Positions 52,617 through 61,945 of a DNA stretch of 64,000 nt are shown piece by piece. A program made the translations under genes and the position numbers. The notes under the pieces are model-generated. The model did no database searches and was not told where the DNA came from. It saw only the letters and a list, made by a program, of their open reading frames with translations. The stretch's first letter is position 1; every line of letters begins with the position of its first letter. Source of the DNA: Demequina phytophila (GTDB lineage: Bacteria > Actinomycetota > Actinomycetes > Actinomycetales > Demequinaceae); contig NZ_BBLW01000001.1 of the NCBI RefSeq assembly GCF_000971135.1, positions 186,001 through 250,000 of the forward strand, given 5' to 3'.

Positions 52617-54205
52617 AGCAGCCCCCTCAGCTCGGCCCGGCGCAGGCGGATCTTCGCGGACGAGTCTGGCATCAGCGACGGGATGTCGGTGGGGCGCATC
52701 ATGTCGAGCGACTCGCGGTTGACGCAGTGGCGGCGGGCGGCGTCGAGCTCCGCCCGGGCCTCGTCGACCGCGGCGCCCACGGCCTGCGGCGAGGTGAGGA
52801 TCATGAGCGCGGTGCGCGCCTCCTCGATGCCGAGCGCGGCGGAGGCGAGCGCCGTGGTGAGGCCAGGTTCGCCGATCACCTGGATGCCGGTCTCGACGCC
52901 CGGGAGCTGGAGCACGATCTCCTGGCAGCGGTGCGCCCAGCGGCGTGACGCGTCCGCGGCCTGGCGCTCGCGCGCCTGGCGGGCGTCGCGCGGGTCGCGA
53001 CGCTCGGCGAGCCACGGGCCCACGCCCGTCTCGGCGCGCCGGAGCGCGTCCTCCATCGCGTCCGCGACGGACGATGCGGCGAAGACCAGGCGCGATTCGA
53101 CGGCTTCCAGCAGGTCGCGATAGATGGCGTGGAGCACCTCGTCGCGCTGCTCGCGGGCATGACCGCGGCGCACCCACATGCTGTTGCGGAGCTTGAACAG
53201 CGCGCCGCCGTCCGCGGTGGCCTGCTGCCAGCGCGCGGTGAGCGCGCCCGTCGCGATGGTCTCCCACCACCGCTCGCCGCCCTCGTGGGAGACCTGCGCC
53301 GCCGCTCGGCGCACCTCGGAGCGGACATCCTTGGCCGCGGCGGACTGGTCGTCCATCGCCTCGGCGAGCGTCTCGAGCCACTCCTTGAGGGACTCGGCCG
53401 CGCCGTGGAGGGTGCGTTCGACGATCGTGGTCGCGGACGCCGCCGCCACCGAGTCGAGCCAGCGCCCCAGGCCGCCGACCACGTCGCGCGGCACGATCGA
53501 CTGGCGGTTGGGCGCCTCCGGGATGACGAACAGCGGCAGCGCCTCGAGGTGCTCGCTCGCGAGGCGCGACACCAGCTCGCGCCTCACCTGCGCGGCGACG
53601 TCGACGGTGACGCGGTTGAGGACCACCGCGATCGACGCGCCGCGATCCGCGCCCGCGCGCAGCGCCTCCCACGGCACGGCGTCGCCGTAACGTGCGGCCG
53701 TCGTGACGAAGATCCACAGGTCCGCGGCCTCGAGCATGGTGTGCGCGATGTCGCGGTTCTCGCCGCTGATCGAGTCGAGGTCGGGCGAGTCCACCAGCGC
53801 GAGGCCGCGCGGCACCGCCTCCGTGGCGATGACCTTGCAGCGCTGCGCGACGTCGGTGAGCACCGACGTGTCGAGCGGGTGGTGGAACAGGTGCGGCACG
53901 CGGGTGGTGGGACGCAGCACGCCCGACGGCGTGAGGTCCTCCCCCACCAGCGCGTTCACCACGGTCGACTTGCCCGCGCCGGTGGACCCGGCGACCACCA
54001 CGATCGCCGGCGACGCCTCCTCGCGCACGCGCGGGATGAGGTGGTGGTCCAGCTGGTCGAGCATGCGGCGGATGGTGGCCCGCGCGTCCTCGACGCCGGC
54101 GACCGGGAGCGGCAGCTGCACGCCGGCGACGACCTTGCGGGTGTCGACCAGGGCATCGAGAAGATTGCCGGGGTACGACCACGTCTTGATGGGTCGCAGG
54201 CTCAT
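52613..54205 (-). CDS. P-loop GTPase, first of a tandem pair
   Basis: A 530-residue GTPase: P-loop GSTGAGKS (73-80), [10 protein letters not shown] switch, G3 DSPDLDS, G4 VLNRVT. A long coiled-helical region (about 290-460) and a Glu/Arg-rich C-terminus follow. No signal or obvious membrane helix. It overlaps its partner by four bases. The start at 54205 ([13 protein letters not shown]) is preferred over the Arg-rich upstream Met. Distant from Era/Der, closer to dynamin-like YfjP proteins; function unproven. Confidence 0.82.
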   Translation of the reverse strand: MSLRPIKTWSYPGNLLDALVDTRKVVAGVQLPLPVAGVEDARATIRRMLDQLDHHLIPRVREEASPAIVVVAGSTGAGKSTVVNALVGEDLTPSGVLRPTTRVPHLFHHPLDTSVLTDVAQRCKVIATEAVPRGLALVDSPDLDSISGENRDIAHTMLEAADLWIFVTTAARYGDAVPWEALRAGADRGASIAVVLNRVTVDVAAQVRRELVSRLASEHLEALPLFVIPEAPNRQSIVPRDVVGGLGRWLDSVAAASATTIVERTLHGAAESLKEWLETLAEAMDDQSAAAKDVRSEVRRAAAQVSHEGGERWWETIATGALTARWQQATADGGALFKLRNSMWVRRGHAREQRDEVLHAIYRDLLEAVESRLVFAASSVADAMEDALRRAETGVGPWLAERRDPRDARQARERQAADASRRWAHRCQEIVLQLPGVETGIQVIGEPGLTTALASAALGIEEARTALMILTSPQAVGAAVDEARAELDAARRHCVNRESLDMMRPTDIPSLMPDSSAKIRLRRAELRGLL

Positions 54206-54345
54206 GCGACGCCGCACCCGTTCCGGAACATGCGTCCCAGGGTAGCGCGGAGGTCTTTACCAGGCGGCACAGGCACGTGTCGCGCCACCGGACCGAGCGC
54301 GGACCGCACCCCCAGTACCCTGGTCCCGGCGTGCGAGCGCCGCCC

Positions 54346-54418
54346 GCCCCCGTAGCTCAGTGGATAGAGCGCCGGACTTCTAATCCGTTGGTCGCTGGTT
54401 CGAATCCAGCCGGGGGCA
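54346..54418 (+). tRNA. tRNA-Arg (anticodon TCT)
   Basis: Acceptor GCCCCCG/CGGGGGC, D arm GCTCAGTGGATAGAGC, anticodon loop CTTCTAA (anticodon TCT), T arm CTGGTTCGAATCCAG. Discriminator A, CCA not encoded. It occupies part of the 399-base gap 54206-54604; the rest holds a GGGACGATGC copy and a TAGCCT -10 (54528-54533) for pntA. Confidence 0.95.
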
Positions 54419-54444
54419 CCCGCCCAGCAGGCGCCGCCCACCCG

Positions 54445-54460
54445 GCCCGCGCATCGTCCC
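54445..54460 (-). repeat. GGGACGATGC element after tRNA-Arg
   Basis: GCCCGCGCATCGTCCC copy 27 bases past the tRNA end; single arm. Confidence 0.55.
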
Positions 54461-54604
54461 GCGGCGCTCGTCGCGAAACCGGGACCCGACCGCACCCAGG
54501 TCCCGGGTGCGCGACCCGATCGCCCACTAGCCTTCTGATCAGGCAGGTACGACCCCCGATCAGCGCGCCCCGGAGCGCCGAGAGCGCGCGGGACAGGATG
54601 GACG

Positions 54605-56164
54605 ATGCGCATAGGAGTCCCCGCGGAGACGCGCCAGGGCGAGCGGCTGGTCGCCGCGAGCCCGGCCTCGGTCGCGCAGCTCATCAAGCTCGGCTACGAC
54701 GTGGTGGTCGAGGCCGGCGCGGGCACGCAGGCGAGCTTCCTCGACGCGCAGTACGAGGACGCGGGCGCGACCCTGGTCACGGCGCAGGAGGCGTGGGGCG
54801 CGGACATCGTGACCTGCGTGAACGCGCCCAAGCCGGGCCAGATCCGCCTGCTCACCCCGGGATCGACCCTCGTCGCGACCATGGCGCCCCACTCCCACGA
54901 CAAGCTCGTGGCGTCGCTCGCCAAGCGCGGCGTCACCGCCCTCGCGCTCGACGCCGTGCCGCGCATCTCCCGCGCGCAGGCCATCGACGTCCTCTCGACC
55001 ATGTCGAACGTCGCGGGCTACCGCGCCGTCATCGAGGCGGCCGAGCACTACGGCGGCATGTTCACCGGCCAGGTGACGGCCGCCGGCAAGACCGCCCCGG
55101 CCACCGTGTTCGTCATCGGTGCGGGCGTCGCCGGCCTCGCCGCGATCGGCGCCGCGTCCAGCCTGGGCGCGCAGGTGCGCGCGTTCGACGTGCGCCCCGA
55201 GGTCGCCGAGCAGATCGAGTCGATGGGCGGCACGTTCGTGTCCGCCCCCGAGGCGCAGCAGGAGATCAGCGCCGACGGCTACGCGAAGCCCCTCACGGAG
55301 GCGCAGCAGGCGGCGGCGATGGACGTCTACGCCGCGGAGGCCGCGAAGGCGGACGTCATCATCACCACCGCGCTGGTGCGCGGCACCGCGCCCACCACCA
55401 TCACCGCGGACGTGGTGGCGGTGATGCGCCCCGGCTCCGTGATCGTGGACCTGGCGGCGTCGGGAGGCGGCAACTGCGCGCTCACCGTGCCGGGCAAGAC
55501 CATCACCAGCGACAACGGCGTCGCCATCGTCGGCTACACCGACCTCACCAGCCGCATGCCGCGCCACACGTCGACGCTGTTCGGCACCAACATCGTGCAC
55601 CTCATGGCGCTCCTCACCCCGGGCAAGGACGGCGCGCTCGTGCTCGACCTCGAGGACCCGGTGCAGCGCGGCATGACCGTCGCGCACGCGGGCGAGGTGA
55701 TGTGGCCGCCACCCCCGGTCGCGGTGTCCGCGGCGCCGGCTCCGGCGGCCGCGCAGGGCCCCTCCGACGAGGAGCTCGCGGAGAAGGCGCGCCTCGAGCG
55801 CGAGGCGGCCATCGCCAAGGCCAAGCGTCGGAACTGGCTGTACGGCGCCGGCGCGCTGGCGGCGCTGCTGCTGCTCGCGTTCTCCGACACCGACACCGTC
55901 AAGCACCTCACGGTGTTCGCGCTCGCGGTGATCGTGGGCTTCTACGTCATCTCCAACGTCAAGCACTCGCTGCACACCCCGCTGATGGCTCAGACCAACG
56001 CGATCTCCGGCATCATCCTGGTGGGCGCGCTCCTCCAGATCGGCTCCGCGGACCCGGTCGTGTCGACCCTGTCGTTCATCGCGGCAGCGGTCGCGAGCAT
56101 CAACATCTTCGGCGGCTTCCTGGTGACGTACCGGATGCTCGGCATGTTCAGGAAGGACGCCTGA
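54605..56164 (+). CDS. pntA: NAD(P) transhydrogenase, fused alpha subunit
   Basis: A 519-residue subunit combining the NAD(H)-binding domain I (residues 1-385, with [20 protein letters not shown]) and the C-terminal membrane part (about 420-515), as in E. coli PntA; many actinobacteria split these. It couples proton entry to NADPH formation. The start ATG lies inside a GGACGATGC word (54600-54608), with CAGGA upstream. The stop shares a base with pntB. Confidence 0.95.
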   Translation: MRIGVPAETRQGERLVAASPASVAQLIKLGYDVVVEAGAGTQASFLDAQYEDAGATLVTAQEAWGADIVTCVNAPKPGQIRLLTPGSTLVATMAPHSHDKLVASLAKRGVTALALDAVPRISRAQAIDVLSTMSNVAGYRAVIEAAEHYGGMFTGQVTAAGKTAPATVFVIGAGVAGLAAIGAASSLGAQVRAFDVRPEVAEQIESMGGTFVSAPEAQQEISADGYAKPLTEAQQAAAMDVYAAEAAKADVIITTALVRGTAPTTITADVVAVMRPGSVIVDLAASGGGNCALTVPGKTITSDNGVAIVGYTDLTSRMPRHTSTLFGTNIVHLMALLTPGKDGALVLDLEDPVQRGMTVAHAGEVMWPPPPVAVSAAPAPAAAQGPSDEELAEKARLEREAAIAKAKRRNWLYGAGALAALLLLAFSDTDTVKHLTVFALAVIVGFYVISNVKHSLHTPLMAQTNAISGIILVGALLQIGSADPVVSTLSFIAAAVASINIFGGFLVTYRMLGMFRKDA

Positions 56165-57573
56165 TGACCCTCACCTCGCTGGCCACCGCGATCTACGTGA
56201 TCGCGGCCGTCCTCTTCATCCTGTCGCTCGCGGGCCTGTCCAAGCAGGAGACCGCGCGCCGCGGCAACATCCTCGGCATGGTCGGCATGGGCCTCGCCCT
56301 CGCGGCGACCGTGGTGCTCGCGCTCCAGCGGTCCGAACGCGACGCGTGGGTCACCGCGCTGCTCATCGCCATGGTGTTCGCGATCGGCGCCGGCGTGGGC
56401 ATGTGGCGCGCCCGCACGGTCGAGATGACCCAGATGCCCGAGCTCATCGCGATGCTCCACAGCTTCGTTGGCCTCGCGGCCGTGCTCGTGGGCTTCAACT
56501 CGTACCTCACCGAGGAGGCCGACGCCGTTCACCAGGTCGAGGTCTTCCTGGGCGTCTTCATCGGCGCGATCACCTTCACCGGGTCGATCGTCGCGTACCT
56601 CAAGCTGTCCGCCCGCATGAAGTCCCGCCCGCTCACGCTTCCCGGCCGCAACCTCCTCAACCTGGGCGCCGTGGTCGCGAGCGCCGGCCTCATGGCCTGG
56701 TTCATCGCCACCAACTCGATCACCCCGCTGCTCATCATGACCGCGATCGCGCTCGCGCTGGGCTTCCACCTGGTCGCCGCGATCGGCGGCGGCGACATGC
56801 CCGTCGTCGTGTCGATGCTCAACTCGTACTCCGGCTGGGCCGCCGCCGCGGCCGGCCTCATGCTCGAGAACGACCTCCTCATCATCACCGGCGCGCTCGT
56901 CGGCTCGTCCGGTGCGATCCTCAGCTACATCATGTGCAAGGCGATGAACCGCGCGTTCGTCTCCGTCATCCTGGGCGGCTTCGGCGCCGAGGGAGGCGCC
57001 GCATCGTCCACCGCCACCGAGCAGGGCGAGCACCGCGAGGTCAAGGCGGCCGAGGCCGCCGACATCCTGTCCGCCGCCCGGTCCGTGGTGATCGTGCCCG
57101 GCTACGGCATGGCCGTCGCGAAGGCGCAGTACCCGATCGCGGAGATGGTGCAGAACCTGCGCGGCCATGGCGTCGAGGTGCGGTTCGGCGTCCACCCGGT
57201 CGCCGGACGCCTGCCCGGCCACATGAACGTGCTGCTGGCGGAGGCGAAGGTGCCGTACGACATCGTGCTCGAGATGGACGAGATCAACGAGGACCTCCCC
57301 GAGACCGACGTGGTGCTGGTGATCGGCGCCAACGACGTGGTCAACCCCTCCGCGATGGAGGACCCGGGCTCGCCGCTCGCCGGGATGCCCGTGCTCGAGG
57401 TGTGGAAGGCGAAGCAGTGCATCGTCTTCAAGCGCTCGATGGCCACGGGCTACGCCGGCGTGCAGAACCCGCTGTTCTTCCGCGAGAACTCGGCGATGCT
57501 GTTCGGCGACGCGAAGGCGCAGGTCGAGGCGATCCTCACCGAGCTGCGCTCGCGCGAGGGCGCCGCGGTCTGA
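56164..57573 (+). CDS. pntB: NAD(P) transhydrogenase beta subunit
   Basis: A 469-residue subunit: eight or nine membrane helices (1-270) and the NADP(H)-binding domain III (about 300-469) with [18 protein letters not shown] and [22 protein letters not shown]. The loop joining them ([16 protein letters not shown]) includes an in-frame GCATCGTCCA (57001). It ends three bases from a convergent gene. Confidence 0.96.
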   Translation: MTLTSLATAIYVIAAVLFILSLAGLSKQETARRGNILGMVGMGLALAATVVLALQRSERDAWVTALLIAMVFAIGAGVGMWRARTVEMTQMPELIAMLHSFVGLAAVLVGFNSYLTEEADAVHQVEVFLGVFIGAITFTGSIVAYLKLSARMKSRPLTLPGRNLLNLGAVVASAGLMAWFIATNSITPLLIMTAIALALGFHLVAAIGGGDMPVVVSMLNSYSGWAAAAAGLMLENDLLIITGALVGSSGAILSYIMCKAMNRAFVSVILGGFGAEGGAASSTATEQGEHREVKAAEAADILSAARSVVIVPGYGMAVAKAQYPIAEMVQNLRGHGVEVRFGVHPVAGRLPGHMNVLLAEAKVPYDIVLEMDEINEDLPETDVVLVIGANDVVNPSAMEDPGSPLAGMPVLEVWKAKQCIVFKRSMATGYAGVQNPLFFRENSAMLFGDAKAQVEAILTELRSREGAAV

Positions 57574-57576
57574 CGC

Positions 57577-58269
57577 TCAGGCGTCCACGGCCTCGCGGGG
57601 GGACGATGCGGCGGTCGCCCGGGCGGGCAGGCGCAGCCCTCGCGTGAGCAGGGTGATCGCCAGGCTGATCTCCCACACGAAGATGGGGACGGCCGCGAGC
57701 GAACGCGCCGTCGTGATCTCGCCCTGGAGCCCGAACATCACGGTGAGGTTCGACGCCGTCACGAGGATCGCGCCCGCGATGCCGAGCGCCGGGATCCACC
57801 GCGGCACGGCCCGGAGCCGCCACAGGACGGTCGCGAGCACCACGGTGTGCACCCCGACCACCAGGCCGGCGCCCACGAGGAACGTGCCCGAGTAGAGCTC
57901 GCGCAGCGCGATGCCGGCCGCGCCGCCCGCCTCCCCCGCGTCGCGCAGCGCGACGAGCGCGATCACGGAGACCGCGCCGATGAGGATGACGCCTGCCTCG
58001 AGACCGCGCAGCGCCACATAGGCCCGCGCGCCGACGGGCGCATCGCGGCGGAGCAGCGGATGCAGGAACAGCGCGGTGCCGACCACCGCGAGCGCGAGCA
58101 CCACGTCGAGAAGCGCGCCGAGCAGCTGCGGCGCTCCCGAGCCGTCGCCCGTCAGCCAGGCGTCGTCGGTGATCATGCCGCCGTAGAGCATCACGGCGGC
58201 CACGGACGTGACGTGCGTGACGAGGTAGAGCGCGCCGGCTGCGCCGGCCATGCGTCGTGCGGTGGTCAT
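57577..58269 (-). CDS. DUF4386 family membrane protein
   Basis: A 230-residue protein with six helices (RMAGAAGALYLVTHVTSVAAVM start), family of unknown function and paralogue of 1744-2412. Its last residues, ARATAASSPREAVDA, are encoded by a GGGACGATGCGGCGGTC copy of the dispersed repeat (57600-57616). Divergent TetR and twin operators upstream imply inducible expression. Confidence 0.78.
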   Translation of the reverse strand: MTTARRMAGAAGALYLVTHVTSVAAVMLYGGMITDDAWLTGDGSGAPQLLGALLDVVLALAVVGTALFLHPLLRRDAPVGARAYVALRGLEAGVILIGAVSVIALVALRDAGEAGGAAGIALRELYSGTFLVGAGLVVGVHTVVLATVLWRLRAVPRWIPALGIAGAILVTASNLTVMFGLQGEITTARSLAAVPIFVWEISLAITLLTRGLRLPARATAASSPREAVDA

Positions 58270-58302
58270 GAGGTTCCCCCTTCGCGGTGGCGGCTCGCGC
58301 CG

Positions 58303-58355
58303 GGTGTACGGCGTACACCTTGGTTGCTGCCAGGCTAGGGTGTACGGAGTACACC
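58303..58355. promoter_or_regulatory. Twin TetR operators with back-to-back -10 boxes
   Basis: GGTGTACGGCGTACACC (58303-58319) and GGTGTACGGAGTACACC (58339-58355) are near-identical palindromes 36 bp centre to centre. Between them GGCTAGGGT supplies TAGGGT on the plus strand (58336-58341) and TAGCCT on the minus strand (58337-58332), so each operator lies at the start of one divergent transcript. Confidence 0.8.
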
Positions 58356-58382
58356 GTCAAGGGTTCGCGACGAGGAGGCCGG

Positions 58383-59105
58383 ATGAACGCGTCCGAAGGG
58401 GTCCGCGAGAGGCGCCCGCCGCTCACCCGTGCGCGGGTGCTCGAGGACGCGGTCGCTCTCGCCGATCGCGACGGCCTCGATGCCGTCAGCATGCGGGCCC
58501 TCGCCGACCGCCTGGGCGTGGTGCCGATGGCGCTGTACAAGCACGTGCGCGACAAGGAGGCGCTGCTCGACGGGATGATCGAGACCGTGCTCGCCGAGAT
58601 CCCCCCTCCGGGCGAGCCCGGCCCGGACTGGAAGACCGCGGCCCGCGCGAGGGTGCTCGACGCGCGGCGCGCGCTGCAACGGCACCCGTGGGCGTGGCGC
58701 GTGCTCGAGACGCGCGCCGCACCGAGCCCCGCGATGCTCGATCACATGGAGTCGATGCTGCGGATCCTGCGCGCCGGAGGGGTCTCGGCCCACCTCGCGC
58801 ACCACGCGATGCACGCGCTGGGCAGCCGGATCTGGGGCTTCACGCAGGAGGTGGGCGCGTCGGGGCCCCCGCCCACCGAGCCCGCGGCGGTCGAGGCGGC
58901 GATGGCCGCGATGGCCGCGCGGTGGCCCGCGGTGCTCGAGTCCGCGATGAGCGCGGGGCACGATCCGGACTCCGCGGTGGGCGCCGGATGCGACGACGAC
59001 TTCGAGTTCGCGTTCGCGCTCGACCTCCTGCTCGACGGCACGGAACGGCTTCACCTGCTCGGCTGGACGCCGTGGCACGGCGTCTCCGCAGGTCCGGGCC
59101 GGTAG
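58383..59105 (+). CDS. TetR-family regulator (TetR_C type)
   Basis: A 240-residue regulator. LTRARVLEDAVALADRDGLDAVSMRALADRLGVVPMALYKHVRDKEALLDGM is described here only by its key blocks: VSMRALADRLGVVPMALYKHV is the helix-turn-helix (about 38-58) and the C-domain resembles tetracycline-repressor-like ligand domains. GAGGAGG precedes the ATG. Probably represses itself and the divergent DUF4386 gene through the twin operators. Confidence 0.9.
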   Translation: MNASEGVRERRPPLTRARVLEDAVALADRDGLDAVSMRALADRLGVVPMALYKHVRDKEALLDGMIETVLAEIPPPGEPGPDWKTAARARVLDARRALQRHPWAWRVLETRAAPSPAMLDHMESMLRILRAGGVSAHLAHHAMHALGSRIWGFTQEVGASGPPPTEPAAVEAAMAAMAARWPAVLESAMSAGHDPDSAVGAGCDDDFEFAFALDLLLDGTERLHLLGWTPWHGVSAGPGR

Positions 59106-59115
59106 GCTGGGCCCC

Positions 59116-59715
59116 GTGACCACGGATCCGCGGTTCGTCCGGAGCGCAGACGCGCTCGCCGAGGCGGTGCTCGCCCTCGCCTCCGAGGCCCCGATCGAGT
59201 CGGTGACCGTGACCGAGGTGGCGCGTCACGCACGCGTCACCCGCGCCACCTTCTACAACCACGCCACCTCCCCCGCTGCGTTGCTCGCGCGGGTGCTCGA
59301 GCGCGACCTCGACTCGATCCGCGCCGACTTCCTGGTGCGCGTCGCGGGTGACCCGACGGACGTCGAGCACATCTGGCGCGAGTCGGAGCTCACCCTCGTC
59401 GACCACGTGCTCCGTCACGAGGCGGTGTACCGCCAGGGGCTGGGCACGGGTAGCGACGCGCACGGCTCGGTGCTCTCGACGCTGCTCGCCGGCCACGTGG
59501 AGGCGAGCCTGGTCGCGTTCGCCCAGGACCGCGGCGCCCCCACCGAGGGGCCCGAGGCGACGCGCCTCGCGATGGCGGCCGCGTTCGTGGGCCAGGGCAC
59601 GGCAGGCGCGATCCGCGCGTGGCTCGCGACGCCCGGCACCCACAGCGCCGCGGACGCGGTCGAGGTGCTGCTGTCGCTCATCCCCCCGATGTGGTTCGCG
59701 GTGGCACGGGCCTGA
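59116..59715 (+). CDS. TetR-like transcription regulator
   Basis: A 199-residue regulator; the helix-turn-helix is VTEVARHARVTRATFYNHA (about 34-52). TAGGCT (59103-59108) ends seven bases before GTG 59116, so it has its own leaderless promoter inside the end of the previous gene. Its targets are unknown; the Old Yellow Enzyme gene downstream is a candidate. Confidence 0.86.
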   Translation: MTTDPRFVRSADALAEAVLALASEAPIESVTVTEVARHARVTRATFYNHATSPAALLARVLERDLDSIRADFLVRVAGDPTDVEHIWRESELTLVDHVLRHEAVYRQGLGTGSDAHGSVLSTLLAGHVEASLVAFAQDRGAPTEGPEATRLAMAAAFVGQGTAGAIRAWLATPGTHSAADAVEVLLSLIPPMWFAVARA

Positions 59716-59808
59716 GCACAGGGTGCAGGAATCACCCGGGACCTCGGGGCGTTCTGTCTCGCGCCGGGCTCCGCGAGAATGAGCCCGTCCCGCCCAGTAA
59801 GGATTCGC

Positions 59809-60918
59809 ATGACGTCAGCGCTGTTCTCGCCCCTGCCCCTCCGCTCCGTGGAGGCCCGCAACCGCCTCTGGGTGAGCCCGCTCTGCCAATACTCGTGCGA
59901 GGAGCAGGACGGCGTGCCGAACGACTGGCACCTGGTCCACCTGGGCTCCTTCGCGCGCGGCGGCGCCGGCCTGGTGATGGCCGAGGCCACGGCGATCGTG
60001 CCCGAGGGCCGCATCTCCCCCTGGGACACCGGCATCTGGAACGACGCGCAGCGTGACGCCTGGGCGCGCATCGTCAGCTTCATCCACGGCCAGGGCGCGC
60101 TCGCCGCGATCCAGCTCGCGCACGCGGGCCGCAAGGCGTCGACGCACCGCGAGTGGAGCGGCGTGGGCTCGGTGCCCGCGAGCGAGGGCGGCTGGGCAAC
60201 CGTCGCCCCGAGCGCCATCGCGTTCGACGGCTACGCGGAGCCCGCCGCGCTCGACGAGGACGGCATCGCCGCGGTGATCGAGGCGTTCGCCGACGCCGCG
60301 CGTCGCTCGCTCGACGCCGGCTTCGACGTGCTCGAGGTTCACGCGGCGCACGGCTACCTGCTCCACCAGTTCCTCTCCCCCGTCTCCAACCACCGCGAGG
60401 ACCGCTGGGGCGGCGCGCTCGTGGGCCGCGCGCGGCTGCTGCTGCACGTGGTGCGGCGGGTCCGCGAGGTCGCCGGCCCGGACGTGCCGTTGTTCGTGCG
60501 CGTGTCCGCGACCGACTGGCTCGAGCCGGAGGGCTGGACGCTCGACGACACGGTGACGGTGTCGCAGTGGCTGCGCGAGGCGGGCGCGGACCTCGTGGAC
60601 ACGTCCACGGGCGGCCTGGTCCCCGGCGTGCGGATCCCCACGGGCCCCGGATACCAGGTGCGTCACGCGGCCGCGATCCGCGAGCGCTCGGGCATCCCCG
60701 CGACCGCGGTCGGCATGATCGTCGACGCCCGGCAGGCGGAGAGCCTGGTCGCGTCGGGCCAGGCGGACGCCGTGTTCGTGGGCCGCGAGTTCATGCGCGA
60801 CCCGCACCTGCCGTTGCGCGCGGCGCACGAGCTGGGCGCCGACATCGACTACTGGCCCGTCCAGTACACCCGTGCGGCGTGGTCCTCGCGCCCCACGGTG
60901 GTGCACGAGGAGGACTGA
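59809..60918 (+). CDS. Old Yellow Enzyme, YqjM-like NADPH:flavin oxidoreductase
   Basis: A 369-residue FMN-dependent ene-reductase. NRLWVSPLCQYSC contains the redox-tuning Cys of the YqjM class; EVHAAHGYLLHQFLSPVSNHR contributes substrate and FMN contacts; VGREFMRDPHLP ends the barrel. Reduces activated C=C bonds of electrophiles. AAGGA sits five bases before ATG 59809, preferred over an earlier Met at 59779. Confidence 0.93.
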   Translation: MTSALFSPLPLRSVEARNRLWVSPLCQYSCEEQDGVPNDWHLVHLGSFARGGAGLVMAEATAIVPEGRISPWDTGIWNDAQRDAWARIVSFIHGQGALAAIQLAHAGRKASTHREWSGVGSVPASEGGWATVAPSAIAFDGYAEPAALDEDGIAAVIEAFADAARRSLDAGFDVLEVHAAHGYLLHQFLSPVSNHREDRWGGALVGRARLLLHVVRRVREVAGPDVPLFVRVSATDWLEPEGWTLDDTVTVSQWLREAGADLVDTSTGGLVPGVRIPTGPGYQVRHAAAIRERSGIPATAVGMIVDARQAESLVASGQADAVFVGREFMRDPHLPLRAAHELGADIDYWPVQYTRAAWSSRPTVVHEED

Positions 60919-60922
60919 CCTC

Positions 60923-61942
60923 CTACGCCTCCGGCGCCGCGCGCGTCGAGGCGCGCACCACGAGCGTGGTGGGGATGGGCGTCGCCGAGGACTCGGCGGC
61001 GCCCTCCTCGAGCGCGACCAGCACCTTCTGCATGGCCATGCGCCCGAGCGCCTCGAAGTCCTGGTGCACCGTGGTGAGCGGCGGGTAGAGGTACGCGGCC
61101 TCGGGGATGTCGTCGAAGCCGACCACGCTGACGTCCTCGGGCACGCGTAGCGCGCGCCCGCGCAGCGCGGACAGCAGGCCCACCGCCATCTGGTCGTTGC
61201 CCACGAAGATCGCGGTGCCCGGCTCGATGTCGAGGCCGATCCCGATCCGGTGCCCGCTCGCGGCGCTCCAGTCCCCCGTCAGCGGTTCGACCACCTCGAG
61301 CCGCCTCGCGGCGAGCTCGTCGCGCCATCCGCGGACGCGCTCGGTGGCGTCGGGCGCGTCGGCCGGTCCGGCGATGTGCAGGATCCTCGAGTGGCCCAGC
61401 TCGGCGAGATGTCGCACCGCCGCGCGGGCACCGCGGTACTGGTCGATGGAGACGATGCGCGGGCCGGGGTGAGCGGTGGAGGCCACGGCCACGATGGGCA
61501 CCCCGAGGTCGAGCCCCTGCACCACCTCGAGCGCGGCGACCTGCGCGACCACCACGACGATCGCGTCGACCCGCTGGCGCAGCAGCCCCTCGATCGCACC
61601 GCGCACCACCGCCTGGTCGTCCCCCGGCACGCCGACCGAGTCCATGCTGTAGCGCGCCTCGCGCGCCGCGAGGTTGATGTGCATCGCGACGGAGGCGGGG
61701 CCGTGGTCGGTGACGTTCGGCGTGATGAGGCCGATGGTCCGGGTGCGGCGCGTGACCAGGGCGCGGGCCGCCGGCGACGGGCTGTAGTGGAGCTGCGCGA
61801 TCGCCTTCTCGACGCGCTCCTTGGTGGCGGGGCGCACGTTCGGCATGCCGTTGATGACGCGCGACACCGTCTGGTGCGACACGCCCGCGAGGCGTGCGAC
61901 GTCGAAGATGTTGGCGGCGCGCGCGCCCTGCTCGTCGGCCAC
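60923..61942 (-). CDS. LacI-family sugar repressor
   Basis: A 339-residue regulator: helix-turn-helix NIFDVARLAGVSHQTVSRVI (11-30), hinge LHYSPSPAARALV, and a sugar-binding domain. It starts three bases after the stop of the sugar ABC ATPase, so it is at the end of that operon and probably controls it. A variant of the dispersed repeat (GAGACGATGCGCGGGCC, 61450) encodes PGPRIVSID inside the ligand domain. Confidence 0.92.
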   Translation of the reverse strand: MADEQGARAANIFDVARLAGVSHQTVSRVINGMPNVRPATKERVEKAIAQLHYSPSPAARALVTRRTRTIGLITPNVTDHGPASVAMHINLAAREARYSMDSVGVPGDDQAVVRGAIEGLLRQRVDAIVVVVAQVAALEVVQGLDLGVPIVAVASTAHPGPRIVSIDQYRGARAAVRHLAELGHSRILHIAGPADAPDATERVRGWRDELAARRLEVVEPLTGDWSAASGHRIGIGLDIEPGTAIFVGNDQMAVGLLSALRGRALRVPEDVSVVGFDDIPEAAYLYPPLTTVHQDFEALGRMAMQKVLVALEEGAAESSATPIPTTLVVRASTRAAPEA

Positions 61943-61945
61943 CCG

